From Chitinophaga sp. XS-30 (GTDB lineage: Bacteria > Bacteroidota > Bacteroidia > Chitinophagales > Chitinophagaceae), in assembly GCF_008086345.1 (NCBI RefSeq), contig NZ_CP043006.1, forward strand, positions 2,540,032 to 2,604,031: a stretch of 64,000 nt of DNA, given 5' to 3'. Numbering within the stretch: the stretch's first letter is position 1; the number at the start of each line of letters is the position of its first letter. This document shows, in pieces, positions 36,801 through 44,067 of this stretch. Both the position numbers and the translations under genes were made by a program. Under the pieces are notes generated by a model. That model saw only the letters and a program-made list of their open reading frames with translations, was not told where the DNA came from and did no database searches.

Positions 36801-36927
36801 CCTTGTCAGGCTCCGTGTAAACGCGGGTCTGCTGCGCCTCCGCGGCTGTAGCGCCCGTTAAGCCTGCAAGCAGAAGGAGTACATGCATGGGTGGAAGGGA
36901 GAAGTTCTTTCGAGTGAATAGCTTCAT
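33859..36927 (-). CDS. Large exported tetratricopeptide-repeat protein
   Basis: 1022 residues. The signal peptide (about 1-32, ending AEA) is followed by TPR units along almost the whole chain. Examples are YREGKYAVSMQLFRQ, ELAYCYFNVKDFAKAQPLF, NMGYSLLKKEQYTAALPYFE and YNIAKAYLDKNDLAAAEKAGF. It ends in a basic, charged tail. Such a solenoid would scaffold protein complexes in the periplasm or at the outer membrane. Its neighbours, a barrel protein and an HU/SPOR protein, support an envelope-assembly role. The long antisense open frame is a composition shadow. Confidence 0.88.
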   Translation of the reverse strand: MKLFTRKNFSLPPMHVLLLLAGLTGATAAEAQQTRVYTEPDKVFKEAQQLYREGKYAVSMQLFRQTIDDIGYFQETNRSLVNTDAHYYYTMCALKLQNADAEKKALEFIKSHNNSAREQLVSFQLARFYFHRNKLSEAIPYYEAASIDNLSNEEIADMKFELAYCYFNVKDFAKAQPLFASIKDIENKYYIPANYYYGFISYYNKQYSAALSSFQRVQKEPKYSTVVPYYIAEIYYFQGKQDQLIAYAEPLIRQGNMYYEGELKQLVGQAYFERKDYPKALPYLEEYHENAEEVRKEDVYQLSYTYYQTANLDKAIAGFKQLSSEKDSLGQNSMYLLGDCYLRTGQKANARNAFAFSARNSSNPKQQEISRFNYGKLSFELGYQDVAISELRGFLDTYPRSEYIKEAREILVQLFANTNNYKEAMALLNMLPEKSPAVLKAYQKVAYGRATQLINDQQLAEADRLLDISLTNPYDSRIVQLAQFWKAEIALRQNNPDKAIGSLQAYFNSGATPISGEANTQTASYNMGYSLLKKEQYTAALPYFEAAQRTSGPNAGRIANDALLRMADCYYMLRDFPKALSLYDRIISANEPGADYATYQKSIIYGIQGKHNEKLSLLKQLAQQYPNSNFNNDADMEIAETYLSDERFSEAIPYLKNVLQKQPNGANAPKALLTLGLAYFNTNQGSTAMQYFRQVVEKFPNSAEANDALQSIRTIYVDQGKTDEYVALLKAAGKTVTASAEDSISYSAAETRFSNGDCAGAVTAFDSYLQRFPEGQFALQANFYKGECLFNSKDYANALPAYEAVLSRGASPFAERAALQAAYMNYYQVKDYAKARGYYQQLQSLSTTKENTLNATRGLLRSSYQLKNWEEVRLQAETLLSGNNISTDDQIVGHFYLGKAQQEKQQYDEAIAEYKIVTGLTKSEIGAEARYNIAKAYLDKNDLAAAEKAGFDVIKNTSSYELWTAKAYILLGDVYHRQKDYFNAKATFQSIAENCPIPELKAEAKTKLEQVEAEEKAGSKIK

Positions 36928-37095
36928 GCTTTATGTGTTATTTCCTTGTAATTACTGTTTTAAACGGCACAAGGCCGAAATTATTACGAAAGCAGGCTGC
37001 GCTGCATTCCGCTAAAATTGGCAAAGATCGGGATTTACAAACCGGACAAATATAAAAGTTTATCGTCTTTCCCGCGTAGCAGGTTATCTACCTGG

Positions 37096-37122
37096 TGTGG
37101 ATAAGCTCCCGGATGTGGATAA
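37096..37122. promoter_or_regulatory. Pair of perfect DnaA boxes
   Basis: TGTGGATAA (reverse complement of TTATCCACA) occurs at 37096-37104 and 37114-37122 in the same orientation, 18 bp apart. A weaker TTATCTACC lies at 37084-37092. The AT-rich stretch follows about 40 bases to the right. Confidence 0.65.
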
Positions 37123-37203
37123 CTAATTCAATGTGCCCCCGTTGTTTTTGGTAATCCGAATCACGAAATTTGAAATTAATATGCATATATATTAGAATCT
37201 ATC

Positions 37204-37211
37204 TAAATTTG
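37204..37211 (+). promoter_or_regulatory. Candidate -7 element upstream of the DoxX gene
   Basis: TAAATTTG matches the Bacteroidota TAnnTTTG box, 63 bases before the start codon. No matching -33 TTG at 19-21 bp was found. Confidence 0.4.
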
Positions 37212-37273
37212 ACCCGGAATCGCGTTTTCCAAAAAGCAGAGTATTTCACAAGAATCAAACCAATAATCCAACT

Positions 37274-37681
37274 ATGAGCAAACTACTATCTTCCCGCTTT
37301 TCGAATGGAGCCGTTCATTTGTCGCAATTGATACTCCGTGTTGTTTTCGGCGGTTTCATCATGACGCATGGCTGGCCGAAGCTGGCCAATTTCTCCGAGT
37401 ACGTAAAACAGTTTCCGGACCCCATCGGCCTGGGGCAGAACGTAGCGCTGGGGCTGACCATCTTCGCGGAATTTTTCTGCGGGGCATTGGTGACCATGGG
37501 CCTGCTGACCCGTTGGGCCACAATCCCCCTCATCATCTGCATGCTGGTGATCATTTTTGTAATACACGCAGCTGATCCGCTGGGTAAAAAGGAAACTGCC
37601 TATATGTTCCTCTTTGCTTTCACAGCTATCCTGATCACCGGTCCGGGTAAATACTCGCTGGACGGCGTTATCGGAAAATAA
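37274..37681 (+). CDS. DoxX-family membrane protein
   Basis: 135 residues with four hydrophobic segments and the early LILRVVFGGFIMTHGWPKL block of the DoxX/DoxD-like family. Located in the inner membrane. Family members are linked to quinone or thiol redox chemistry in some bacteria, but most are uncharacterised. First gene right of the divergent region, followed directly by its own terminator, so it is probably monocistronic. Confidence 0.85.
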   Translation: MSKLLSSRFSNGAVHLSQLILRVVFGGFIMTHGWPKLANFSEYVKQFPDPIGLGQNVALGLTIFAEFFCGALVTMGLLTRWATIPLIICMLVIIFVIHAADPLGKKETAYMFLFAFTAILITGPGKYSLDGVIGK

Positions 37682-37697
37682 GAGAGCGATCCTCTGC

Positions 37698-37764
37698 AAA
37701 AAAAGGGAATTTGCGGGTAGATGACGGCATGTCCGGCATTTACACCGCAGGTTCCCTTTTTTTT
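37698..37764 (+). terminator. Intrinsic terminator after the DoxX gene
   Basis: A long stem pairs AAGGGAA-TTGCGG with CCGCA-GGTTCCCTT around an inner GCCGGACATGCC-type loop and ends in eight Ts. Confidence 0.8.
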
Positions 37765-37820
37765 CACTTTTTCTGCAGATGCAGGAATATCCTACATTTA
37801 CACCGCAAAATCTTTTTACG

Positions 37821-38246
37821 ATGTACAGCACAACGATCGATATACGGGTGAGGTATGGGGAGACGGACCAGATGGGGTATCTCTATTACGGGAACTATGC
37901 ATTGTACTACGAGGTGGGGCGTACGGACGCCATCCGGCAACTGGGCTTTACTTACCGGGAACTGGAGGAGAAAGGCGTTATCATGCCGGTAGCGGAACTG
38001 CAGGTGAAGTACCTCCGCCCTGCCTATTACGATGACGTTATAACGGTGAAGACTATACTGAAAGAGCTTCCCGCAAATCACAAGATACAGTTCCACTCGG
38101 AACTGTATAACCAGAAGGGAGAGTTGCTGAATGTGGGTGTGACTACGCTGGCATTCATTGATGCAAAGAACAAAACCAGGATGAACATGCCGGAGGCCCT
38201 GCGGGAGAAGCTGGCGCCTTATTTCACGGCAAATCAGCAAGCATAA
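37821..38246 (+). CDS. Acyl-CoA thioesterase (4HBT hotdog fold)
   Basis: 141 residues from the ATG at 37821, which begins just before the first hotdog strand; the earlier in-frame ATG at 37779 adds an unlikely extension overlapping the terminator region. The catalytic motif DQMGYLYYGNYALYYE (Asp then Tyr-Gly-Asn-Tyr) is that of the YbgC/4-hydroxybenzoyl-CoA thioesterase family. It hydrolyses an acyl-CoA in the cytoplasm; the substrate is not readable. The stop lies one base before the cinA ATG, so the two are probably coupled. Confidence 0.88.
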   Translation: MYSTTIDIRVRYGETDQMGYLYYGNYALYYEVGRTDAIRQLGFTYRELEEKGVIMPVAELQVKYLRPAYYDDVITVKTILKELPANHKIQFHSELYNQKGELLNVGVTTLAFIDAKNKTRMNMPEALREKLAPYFTANQQA

Positions 38247-38247
38247 C

Positions 38248-39501
38248 ATGGAAAAGATCTTAGCCAGCATCATCACCATCGGGGATGAGTTGCTGATCGG
38301 GCAGACAGTGGATACCAATTCCGCCTGGATGGCGCGGGAGTTGAATCAGGCCGGCATCTGGGTGCAGCGGCGGGTTGCTGTGGGGGACGACCGGAGTGCG
38401 ATCATTCAGGCGCTGGAAGAAGAAGGCCGGCAATCGCATATCGTACTGATCACCGGTGGCCTGGGGCCAACTGCGGACGATATCACCAAACCGGTGCTTT
38501 GCGAATATTTCGGCGGAAAGCTCGTCAGGGACGAGGCTACTTACGCAGCTGTCATGCAGATGTTTGAAAGCCGCGGCTTGCCGGTACTGCAGCGGAATGT
38601 AGACCAGGCGCTTGTGCCGGACGTATGCACCGTGCTGCCGAACCGGCGTGGCACCGCGCCCGGCATGTGGTTCGGCAAAGATGAAAAGATCTATGTGTCC
38701 ATGCCCGGTGTGCCGTTTGAAATGAAGGGACTGATGGAAGAAGAAGTGATCCCGCGTTTGCGGGAACGTTTTGAAACGCCGGCATTGCTGCATCATACGC
38801 TGATCACTACCGGCATGGGGGAATCCTTTGTGGCGGAAAGGCTCAGCGGTTTTGAAGCGTTGTTGCCGCCGCATATCAAACTGGCCTACCTGCCGAGCTT
38901 CGGGTTGCTGAAACTGCGGCTCACCACCGTGGCGCCGGACAAGATATCCGCCGCGGCGGAGCTGAGCGCGGAGTTCACGAAGATGCGCGACCTGCTGACG
39001 GACATCCTGGTCGCTGAAACAGACCAGCCCATGAGCGCGATCCTGGCGGAAAAGCTGATGACGAAGGGACTGACGGTAGGGACAGCCGAAAGCTGTACCG
39101 GCGGAAGCATCGCCAGCCAGATCACCGCCCTTGCCGGCAGCTCACAATATTTTTCCGGAAGTGTGGTCAGTTATTCGAATGAAGTGAAAATGAATGTGCT
39201 GGGTGTGCAGCCGGCCACATTGGAGCGGTATGGCGCCGTGAGCGAGGAAACGGTACTGGAGATGGCAGCAGGCGCATTAAAGGTGCTGAAAACGGATTGC
39301 GTGATGGCTGTTTCCGGTATCATGGGCCCGGGCGGCGGGAGTGAGGAGAAACCTGTCGGCACCGTCTGGATCGCCGCGGGAGGGCCGGGCAGCCTCCGTG
39401 CAAAAAAATATCATTTCCGTTACGACCGGGCGCGTAATATTGCCATGACCTGCGTGGCGGCGCAGAATGAGCTGCGGAAATGGCTGGAACGATCAGAATG
39501 A
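38248..39501 (+). CDS. cinA: CinA-family protein (ADP-ribose pyrophosphatase / nicotinamide-nucleotide amidohydrolase)
   Basis: 417 residues, full two-domain length. The N-terminal MoCF-like domain (about 4-170) has TIGDELLIGQTVDTN and VLITGGLGPTADDIT. The C-terminal amidase domain (about 255-415) has TAESCTGGSIASQI, then SYSNEVKMNVLGV and AVSGIMGPGGG. By family it recycles pyridine nucleotides by deamidating NMN; the competence link is not established for this group. Coupled to the upstream thioesterase gene. Confidence 0.93.
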   Translation: MEKILASIITIGDELLIGQTVDTNSAWMARELNQAGIWVQRRVAVGDDRSAIIQALEEEGRQSHIVLITGGLGPTADDITKPVLCEYFGGKLVRDEATYAAVMQMFESRGLPVLQRNVDQALVPDVCTVLPNRRGTAPGMWFGKDEKIYVSMPGVPFEMKGLMEEEVIPRLRERFETPALLHHTLITTGMGESFVAERLSGFEALLPPHIKLAYLPSFGLLKLRLTTVAPDKISAAAELSAEFTKMRDLLTDILVAETDQPMSAILAEKLMTKGLTVGTAESCTGGSIASQITALAGSSQYFSGSVVSYSNEVKMNVLGVQPATLERYGAVSEETVLEMAAGALKVLKTDCVMAVSGIMGPGGGSEEKPVGTVWIAAGGPGSLRAKKYHFRYDRARNIAMTCVAAQNELRKWLERSE

Positions 39502-39537
39502 ACAGGTTACAGAAATGGCCGGAACTATAATTTACCT

Positions 39538-39545
39538 TATTTTTG
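39538..39545 (+). promoter_or_regulatory. Candidate -7 element upstream of the E2 gene
   Basis: TATTTTTG matches TAnnTTTG, 25 bases before the start codon. No clear -33 element. Confidence 0.4.
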
Positions 39546-39570
39546 ACTTTTACAAAAAACAACCACGAAT

Positions 39571-40914
39571 ATGGCAATAGTCGAACTGGTGATGCCCAAA
39601 ATGGGAGAAAGCATTATGGAAGCTACCATCCTGCGCTGGCATAAAAAGCCCGGTGATATGGTAAAGGTGGATGAAACAGTGCTGGAGATCGCAACGGACA
39701 AGGTAGATAGTGAAGTGCCTTCTATTGCGGAAGGCGAAATTACGGAGATACTTTACAATGAGAACGATGTGGTGCCCGTAGGTACGGTGATCGCGCGGGT
39801 GCGTACGGAAGCTGATGCGGAAGTGGCCGCTTCCCCTGCCGCGCCTCCCGTTTCCGCTGCTCCCGCTCCCAAGTCCGAGACCCGGTTCCAGGCAGTGCCC
39901 GCGCCGCGCCCTGAACCCGTTGCCGCCCCCGCATCCGGCGAAGCCAGGTTCTATTCCCCCCTGGTGCTCACCATCGCACAGCAGGAAGGCGTGAGTTTTG
40001 CCGAACTGGAAAACATCCCCGGTTCCGGCAATGAAGGCAGGGTGACCAAGAACGATATCCTTGAATACATCGCTGCCCGCACAACAGGCGGCGGCTCCAT
40101 ACAACAGGAACCTGAACGGCAGCAAGCTACCCGGGAAACCCCGCAGGTTCAACAGCCCGCTTCCGGTAATTTGACTACCATTCCTGCTTCCAACAGCTAT
40201 GGCGGAAACGTGGAGATCATTGAAATGGACCGGATGCGCAAACTGATCGCCAACCATATGGTGCAGAGCAAACAGATCAGTCCGCATGTGACCAGCTTTG
40301 CAGAAGCCGATGTCACCAATATGGTGCGCTGGCGGGACAGGGTTAAGAAGGATTTCGAGAAACGCGAAGGGGAGAAGATCACCTTTATGCCGCTGTTCGT
40401 GGAAGCCATTGTGAAATGCATCAAGAAATTCCCGCTGGTCAACTGCTCGCTGGATGGGGACAAGATCATCCTGAAAAAGGACATCAACATCGGTATGGCC
40501 ACCGCATTACCCAGCGGCAACCTCATTGTGCCGGTGATCCGGAATGCGGATATGCTGAACCTGGTAGGGCTCGCCAGACAGGTGAACAACCTGGCCGCCG
40601 CCGCCCGGAACAACCGCCTGAAACCGGAAGACACGCAGAACGGTACTTTTACCATCACGAATGTAGGCACTTTCGGGAGCCTTACCGGCACTCCCATCAT
40701 CAACCAGCCCCAGGTAGCCATCCTGGCGGTAGGCGCCATTAAAAAGCGCCCTGTAGTGGTAGAAACGCCGCAGGGGGACTCCATTGCCATCCGGCATATG
40801 ATGTACCTGTCCATGTCCTACGATCACCGTATTGTTGATGGATCGCTGGGTTCCACTTTCCTGAGCGCCGTAGCGGAAGAGCTGGAGCATTTTGATCCGG
40901 AAAAAGAGTATTGA
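39571..40914 (+). CDS. Dihydrolipoamide acyltransferase (E2 of a 2-oxo acid dehydrogenase complex)
   Basis: 447 residues. The lipoyl domain (1-75) carries the lipoylated Lys44 in ATDKVDSE. An Ala/Pro-rich hinge leads to the E3/E1-binding domain (about 130-170, with NEGRVTKNDILEYI). A second linker leads to the catalytic domain (about 215-447) with SYDHRIVDG at 416-424 (His and Asp). It moves the acyl group to CoA inside the complex. The MPKMGES start and overall form fit the branched-chain type or a general E2, but no E1 or E3 gene is adjacent, so the complex is unresolved. Monocistronic with terminators after it. Confidence 0.92.
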   Translation: MAIVELVMPKMGESIMEATILRWHKKPGDMVKVDETVLEIATDKVDSEVPSIAEGEITEILYNENDVVPVGTVIARVRTEADAEVAASPAAPPVSAAPAPKSETRFQAVPAPRPEPVAAPASGEARFYSPLVLTIAQQEGVSFAELENIPGSGNEGRVTKNDILEYIAARTTGGGSIQQEPERQQATRETPQVQQPASGNLTTIPASNSYGGNVEIIEMDRMRKLIANHMVQSKQISPHVTSFAEADVTNMVRWRDRVKKDFEKREGEKITFMPLFVEAIVKCIKKFPLVNCSLDGDKIILKKDINIGMATALPSGNLIVPVIRNADMLNLVGLARQVNNLAAAARNNRLKPEDTQNGTFTITNVGTFGSLTGTPIINQPQVAILAVGAIKKRPVVVETPQGDSIAIRHMMYLSMSYDHRIVDGSLGSTFLSAVAEELEHFDPEKEY

Positions 40915-40937
40915 TCACTAAGATGTTATATCATTAT

Positions 40938-40971
40938 AAAGCCCTTCCGGTCATTGCCGTAAGGGCTTTTT
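40938..40971 (+). terminator. Intrinsic terminator after the E2 gene
   Basis: A 13-bp stem with one mismatch (AAAGCCCTTCCGG with CCGTAAGGGCTTT), a six-base loop and a T-run. Confidence 0.88.
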
Positions 40972-41065
40972 GATCTATCGGGCGCCATACTGCAAATAAT
41001 AAAAAAGGCCCATGGTCCGGCAATGGCTTTAATCGTATCTTCATGGAGTTAGCCGTGCTGCAAAT

Positions 41066-41097
41066 AAAAAAGGCCCCCGTGCACGGAAGCCTTTTTT
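41066..41097. terminator. Bidirectional terminator between the E2 and RRM genes
   Basis: AAAAAAGGC (41066-41074) pairs with GCCTTTTTT (41089-41097) around an inner CCGTGCACGG. It faces the RRM gene on minus. A related decayed hairpin with the same CTGCAAATAA-AAAAGGCCC flank lies at about 40990-41030. Confidence 0.85.
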
Positions 41098-41122
41098 ATG
41101 ATGTCGAATAGTTTAAGTAGAA

Positions 41123-41446
41123 TTAATAACGACGATCGCGACCACCGCCGCCACCGTAGCCACCACGGCCACCACCGCCTCTGTTTCCACCACCATTATT
41201 GGGTTGTTTGGGACGTGCTTCGTTAACCATCAGCTGTTTGCCTTCCACTTCACTACCATTCAGACTCTCCATAGCTTTTGTACCCTCTTCTTCGTTGGGC
41301 ATTTCAACGAATCCAAAACCACGCGAGCGACCGGTTTCGTGATCTTTGATGATTTTAGCTGAGGTTACTTGACCGAATTCGCTGAAGATTTGGTGGAGGT
41401 CTTCATCGTTCAACCTGTAGTGCAGGTTGGCTACGTAGATGTTCAT
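41123..41446 (-). CDS. Glycine-rich RRM RNA-binding protein
   Basis: 107 residues. One RRM (1-80) has RNP2 IYVANL at 3-8 and RNP1 RGFGFVEM at 42-49, then an Arg/Gly-rich tail (about 83-107). This is the bacterial cold-induced RNA-binding protein type found in cyanobacteria and Bacteroidota. It binds single-stranded RNA in the cytoplasm and probably modulates mRNA structure or translation. It has a long AT-rich upstream region, which could hold a structured leader, though no specific element was identified. Confidence 0.92.
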   Translation of the reverse strand: MNIYVANLHYRLNDEDLHQIFSEFGQVTSAKIIKDHETGRSRGFGFVEMPNEEEGTKAMESLNGSEVEGKQLMVNEARPKQPNNGGGNRGGGGRGGYGGGGGRDRRY

Positions 41447-41696
41447 GATAAAAAAGTTAAAAAATGAAAAATAATACTGAAGTTAAGGAATTAACTCAAT
41501 AAAAAAATAGGTCCCCCTGTTTTTAAGGGTTTCAGCCGATTTTTACATGAATGATAAAACTTATGCAAAGCAATACAGCAAAGGAGCGGAAGGATTATAT
41601 GATAGGTAAAAAAATGTGAATATACGCCCAAAAATGCCTTAGATATTAGATTTTTTCGTAAATTCAGATAAGGCCTGCACAAATTGGTCAAAAGTT
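41447..41696. other. AT-rich divergent region between the RRM and hypothetical genes
   Basis: A 250-bp stretch holding promoters for both divergent genes. Nothing that looks like a gene or tRNA is present, and no convincing TAnnTTTG element was found. Confidence 0.5.
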
Positions 41697-42416
41697 ATGA
41701 AAGCATTGAGTGACACATGGTTCGCGGAAGGGTACATTGATTTTGAACTGAAGAAATACACCTTGCTCGCCTACCTGAAAGAGATCAATCAGTACTTCAA
41801 CCGGAACATGTTATATCCGCAGCTTGGAGATGTCATTTTTCACTACAACAATCTCATCGCGTTCAGGGAAAACAAGCAGTATCTGCAGCAACAGTTTCCC
41901 AAGCGGCTGACGGCAGTTAACCTGGAGCGCCTGCAGGTTTTGTACGAGCAGATGATCGAGGACAATGAGCTGATGGATGAGTTGGAAAACATCATGCAGT
42001 ACGCGCTCGGGAAGATGGACCGTACCATCAGGGAGGGAACGGAGATCTATGAATTTGTGGAGGAAAACCTGAACATAGCGCCGGTGGGGCTGATACCGCT
42101 GGATGTGCAGGAAGGGTACATGCTGCTGAATGACGGGCATTTCAGCGATACGCTGGTGTATCAATACCGCCTTACCATTTTTGAAAGGCATGACGAAAAA
42201 TACAGGGGTATCCACACGCAATATATCAGCACTTATTCCCGCAGCCTGGCGCAGACGGACCAGCGTATAAAGACCGATCTGATCCGCCACCGGAAAGAGT
42301 TGCCCAACCCGGCGGTGTACACGGTGGAAACAGAATTGAAATTCCCTGTGGCGGAAACGCTGCTGCCAATAGCCAAGCGCTGCCTGGTGAAGTACATCAC
42401 CGTCAATCGGGCGTGA
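41697..42416 (+). CDS. Conserved hypothetical cytoplasmic protein
   Basis: 239 residues, no signal peptide or membrane segment. Largely helical in the first half (FELKKYTLLAYLKEINQYFNRN, then ERLQVLYEQMIEDNELMDEL). The second half has strand-like segments and a GLIPLDVQEGYMLLNDG block. I recognise no named domain. The gene stands alone and ends 33 bases from the convergent DUF4230 gene. Good codon use and length make it very likely real. Confidence 0.7.
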   Translation: MKALSDTWFAEGYIDFELKKYTLLAYLKEINQYFNRNMLYPQLGDVIFHYNNLIAFRENKQYLQQQFPKRLTAVNLERLQVLYEQMIEDNELMDELENIMQYALGKMDRTIREGTEIYEFVEENLNIAPVGLIPLDVQEGYMLLNDGHFSDTLVYQYRLTIFERHDEKYRGIHTQYISTYSRSLAQTDQRIKTDLIRHRKELPNPAVYTVETELKFPVAETLLPIAKRCLVKYITVNRA

Positions 42417-42449
42417 CCGATCCGTGTTTGCCGAAAGTGATGCCAGATG

Positions 42450-43064
42450 TCAGTCGAGCTTGACTGGCCGGGGGGCTTCATCCCCGAACCGGATATCTAC
42501 CTCCAACTCAAAGGGCGCGTAGTATTGCGTAATGATCTTCCTGATCTTCTCCTTGCTCTGTTCGATGTACACTTTGTTGTCTTCCAGCTGCGCGCGGGAA
42601 GTTTCATAGAGTTTTTTCTGTACATCGGTATAAGTGTCATCGTCCGAGAACATCAGCCAGCCTTTCCTGTTGGCGGTTTCCATTTTATTGAGCCGCAGTT
42701 CGTAGCTGAGCAGCTGCGGAGCCGGCAGCCTTACCTGTACTTTTTTCTTGTTCACATTCACCTTGAAGTTCTGTTCATTGACATCCACACCGTACTTGGC
42801 AGTGTAGGGAACGGTTACCCAGATGGTGTTTTCGGCAAAGACCTTCTTCAGGTTGTCCGTCCAGTTACCGCTGTTCTCCACGTTACTGCGTTTGATGGAT
42901 GCGCTGCCCTCCACTTCCAGGCTGGCCAGCTCTGCTATTTCCCGGACGATCAGGCTGTTGGACAGTACCTGTTCGTTCACCGTACGCGATCCTGACCACT
43001 GGCCGAGCCAGAAGACGAGGATGATAAACAGTATGATCACAAGCCAGGTAATGATCTTCTTCAT
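42450..43064 (-). CDS. DUF4230 membrane-anchored protein
   Basis: 204 residues with an N-terminal membrane anchor (about 4-24, rich in Ile/Leu/Val) and an outside domain matching DUF4230. Landmarks are REIAELASLEVEG, TIWVTVPYTAKYGVD, then NFKVNVNKKKVQVRLPAPQLL. Family function is unknown. The domain probably sits in the periplasm, tethered to the inner membrane. Convergent with the preceding hypothetical gene. Confidence 0.85.
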   Translation of the reverse strand: MKKIITWLVIILFIILVFWLGQWSGSRTVNEQVLSNSLIVREIAELASLEVEGSASIKRSNVENSGNWTDNLKKVFAENTIWVTVPYTAKYGVDVNEQNFKVNVNKKKVQVRLPAPQLLSYELRLNKMETANRKGWLMFSDDDTYTDVQKKLYETSRAQLEDNKVYIEQSKEKIRKIITQYYAPFELEVDIRFGDEAPRPVKLD

Positions 43065-43103
43065 CGTTTTGATTTTTTTTGTCCCGATACGATCTTAAAA
43101 ATA

Positions 43104-43137
43104 CAAAAACGCCGGTGCATTGTGCGATCCGGCGTTT
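43104..43137 (-). terminator. Intrinsic terminator after the AraC-type gene
   Basis: AACGCCGG pairs with CCGGCGTT, followed on the minus strand by TTTTTG. It lies 28 bases past the stop codon. Confidence 0.85.
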
Positions 43138-43164
43138 CAAATATTCCATACTCTGTGCGTCTCT

Positions 43165-43818
43165 TTATGCGTACCGCTGTCTGCGCAGCAGGCGGGTGTA
43201 CAGTTGCGGTGTGAGGCCTGTCACTTCCATGAACTGGCGTTCCAGGGTATGACGGCTGGTCTTGAAGCGCAATGCCAGTTCAATTACCTGCACCTGGCCG
43301 CGTTGTGCGGCAAGATAATCCACCATCTCGTCGATCTGGCGCAGGGATGTATTCTGCTTCGGCAGCAGATTTTCCAGCGCATTGTTCAGAATGCCGGCGA
43401 TGGTATCCAGGTTGGAGGTCATATGCAGCTGGTTGGCGATGTTCTGCCATTGCATATCCACCTTGGTCAGGTCCCGGAAGTAATTGGTCACGGATTCCAT
43501 GCTGATGCCCATCAGCCGGTGGCTGGCATATTCATTCAGCTGTACGATCACTGCATTGAGCGGGCCGTTCACACGGGCATTTACCGCGCAGGTGAAAGGG
43601 CCGGTCACCGCTGCTTCCGGTAATTCAAAGGAAGCATGATCGTTCGGTTTGAAAGACAGGCTGCCGTTCTGGGTGAATACCAGGTATTGCTTCCCTAAAG
43701 TAAAAAGCTTTTTCTGAGCGATCTCTGCAGCGGATGTGATGTTCTGCAGAACGATATACTTTTGCACCAGTGGTTGCAAAATTTCCTTTGGCTTCAGGAT
43801 ATAGGTGTTCATAGGCAT
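43165..43818 (-). CDS. Shortened AraC-type transcriptional regulator
   Basis: 217 residues, against the usual 260-290. The N-terminal part looks like the ligand/dimer domain of Bacteroidota AraC regulators (TLGKQYLVFTQNG, then LNAVIVQLNEYASHRLMGI). The C-terminal part has the first DNA-binding helix-turn-helix (VIELALRFKTSRHTLERQF) and the linker helix start (GLTPQLYTRLLRRQ). It then stops where the second helix-turn-helix should begin. A terminator follows 28 bases later, so nothing is left of the missing part. It may bind DNA weakly or act as a dominant partner. Confidence 0.8.
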   Translation of the reverse strand: MPMNTYILKPKEILQPLVQKYIVLQNITSAAEIAQKKLFTLGKQYLVFTQNGSLSFKPNDHASFELPEAAVTGPFTCAVNARVNGPLNAVIVQLNEYASHRLMGISMESVTNYFRDLTKVDMQWQNIANQLHMTSNLDTIAGILNNALENLLPKQNTSLRQIDEMVDYLAAQRGQVQVIELALRFKTSRHTLERQFMEVTGLTPQLYTRLLRRQRYA

Positions 43819-43869
43819 TTGTTGCGGTTTATAATTTATCCTTCTCCGCTAAAACTTATGTAAATATAC

Positions 43870-43893
43870 CAAAATTAGTATATGATATATCAT
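43870..43893 (-). promoter_or_regulatory. Candidate promoter -7 box and overlapping palindrome for the AraC-type gene
   Basis: TAATTTTG on minus (43870-43877) matches TAnnTTTG. A 12-bp perfect palindrome ATGATATATCAT lies at 43882-43893, just upstream. The palindrome could be an autoregulatory operator. Confidence 0.4.
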
Positions 43894-43957
43894 TCTAATT
43901 AGAAATTTTCTGAATTAGTATGCAAAATATTGAAAATCTTTCAGTTAACAGGAGCAT

Positions 43958-43992
43958 AACAAAGCCGGGCAGCAGAAGCCCAGCTTTGTTGT
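43958..43992. terminator. Hairpin downstream of the S9 peptidase gene
   Basis: ACAAAGC-GGGC pairs with GCCC-GCTTTGT around a seven-base loop. No T-run follows on the minus strand, so it may act as a weak or factor-assisted terminator. Confidence 0.5.
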
Positions 43993-44067
43993 ATAGATGC
44001 TTGATAATTAATCAGTTATAAAAATGATTGCTTGATTGTCAACATAGTAGAAAGCGGCTTGTCGTCA

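Larger units (their letters stand above)
36928..37273. other. Gene-free 346-bp divergent region with AT-rich stretch
   Basis: No gene or tRNA is seen between the divergent TPR and DoxX genes. The left half is mixed. The middle has two perfect DnaA boxes. The right part (about 37160-37210) is very AT-rich. A candidate -7 box for the DoxX gene lies at 37204. Confidence 0.7.

Noticed and set aside
34210..36861. An 883-codon open frame antisense to the large TPR gene
   Set aside because: The minus-strand TPR protein has a signal peptide and continuous repeats; the antisense frame lacks any recognisable domain and reflects codon bias of the real gene.
37741..37808. Direct repeat CATTTACACCGCA flanking the thioesterase upstream region
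   Set aside because: Two short copies, one inside the DoxX terminator; too little to support a functional element.
41491..41691. Small open frame in the RRM gene leader
   Set aside because: It lies in AT-rich leader DNA, has no ribosome-site context or recognisable feature, and is best read as untranslated.
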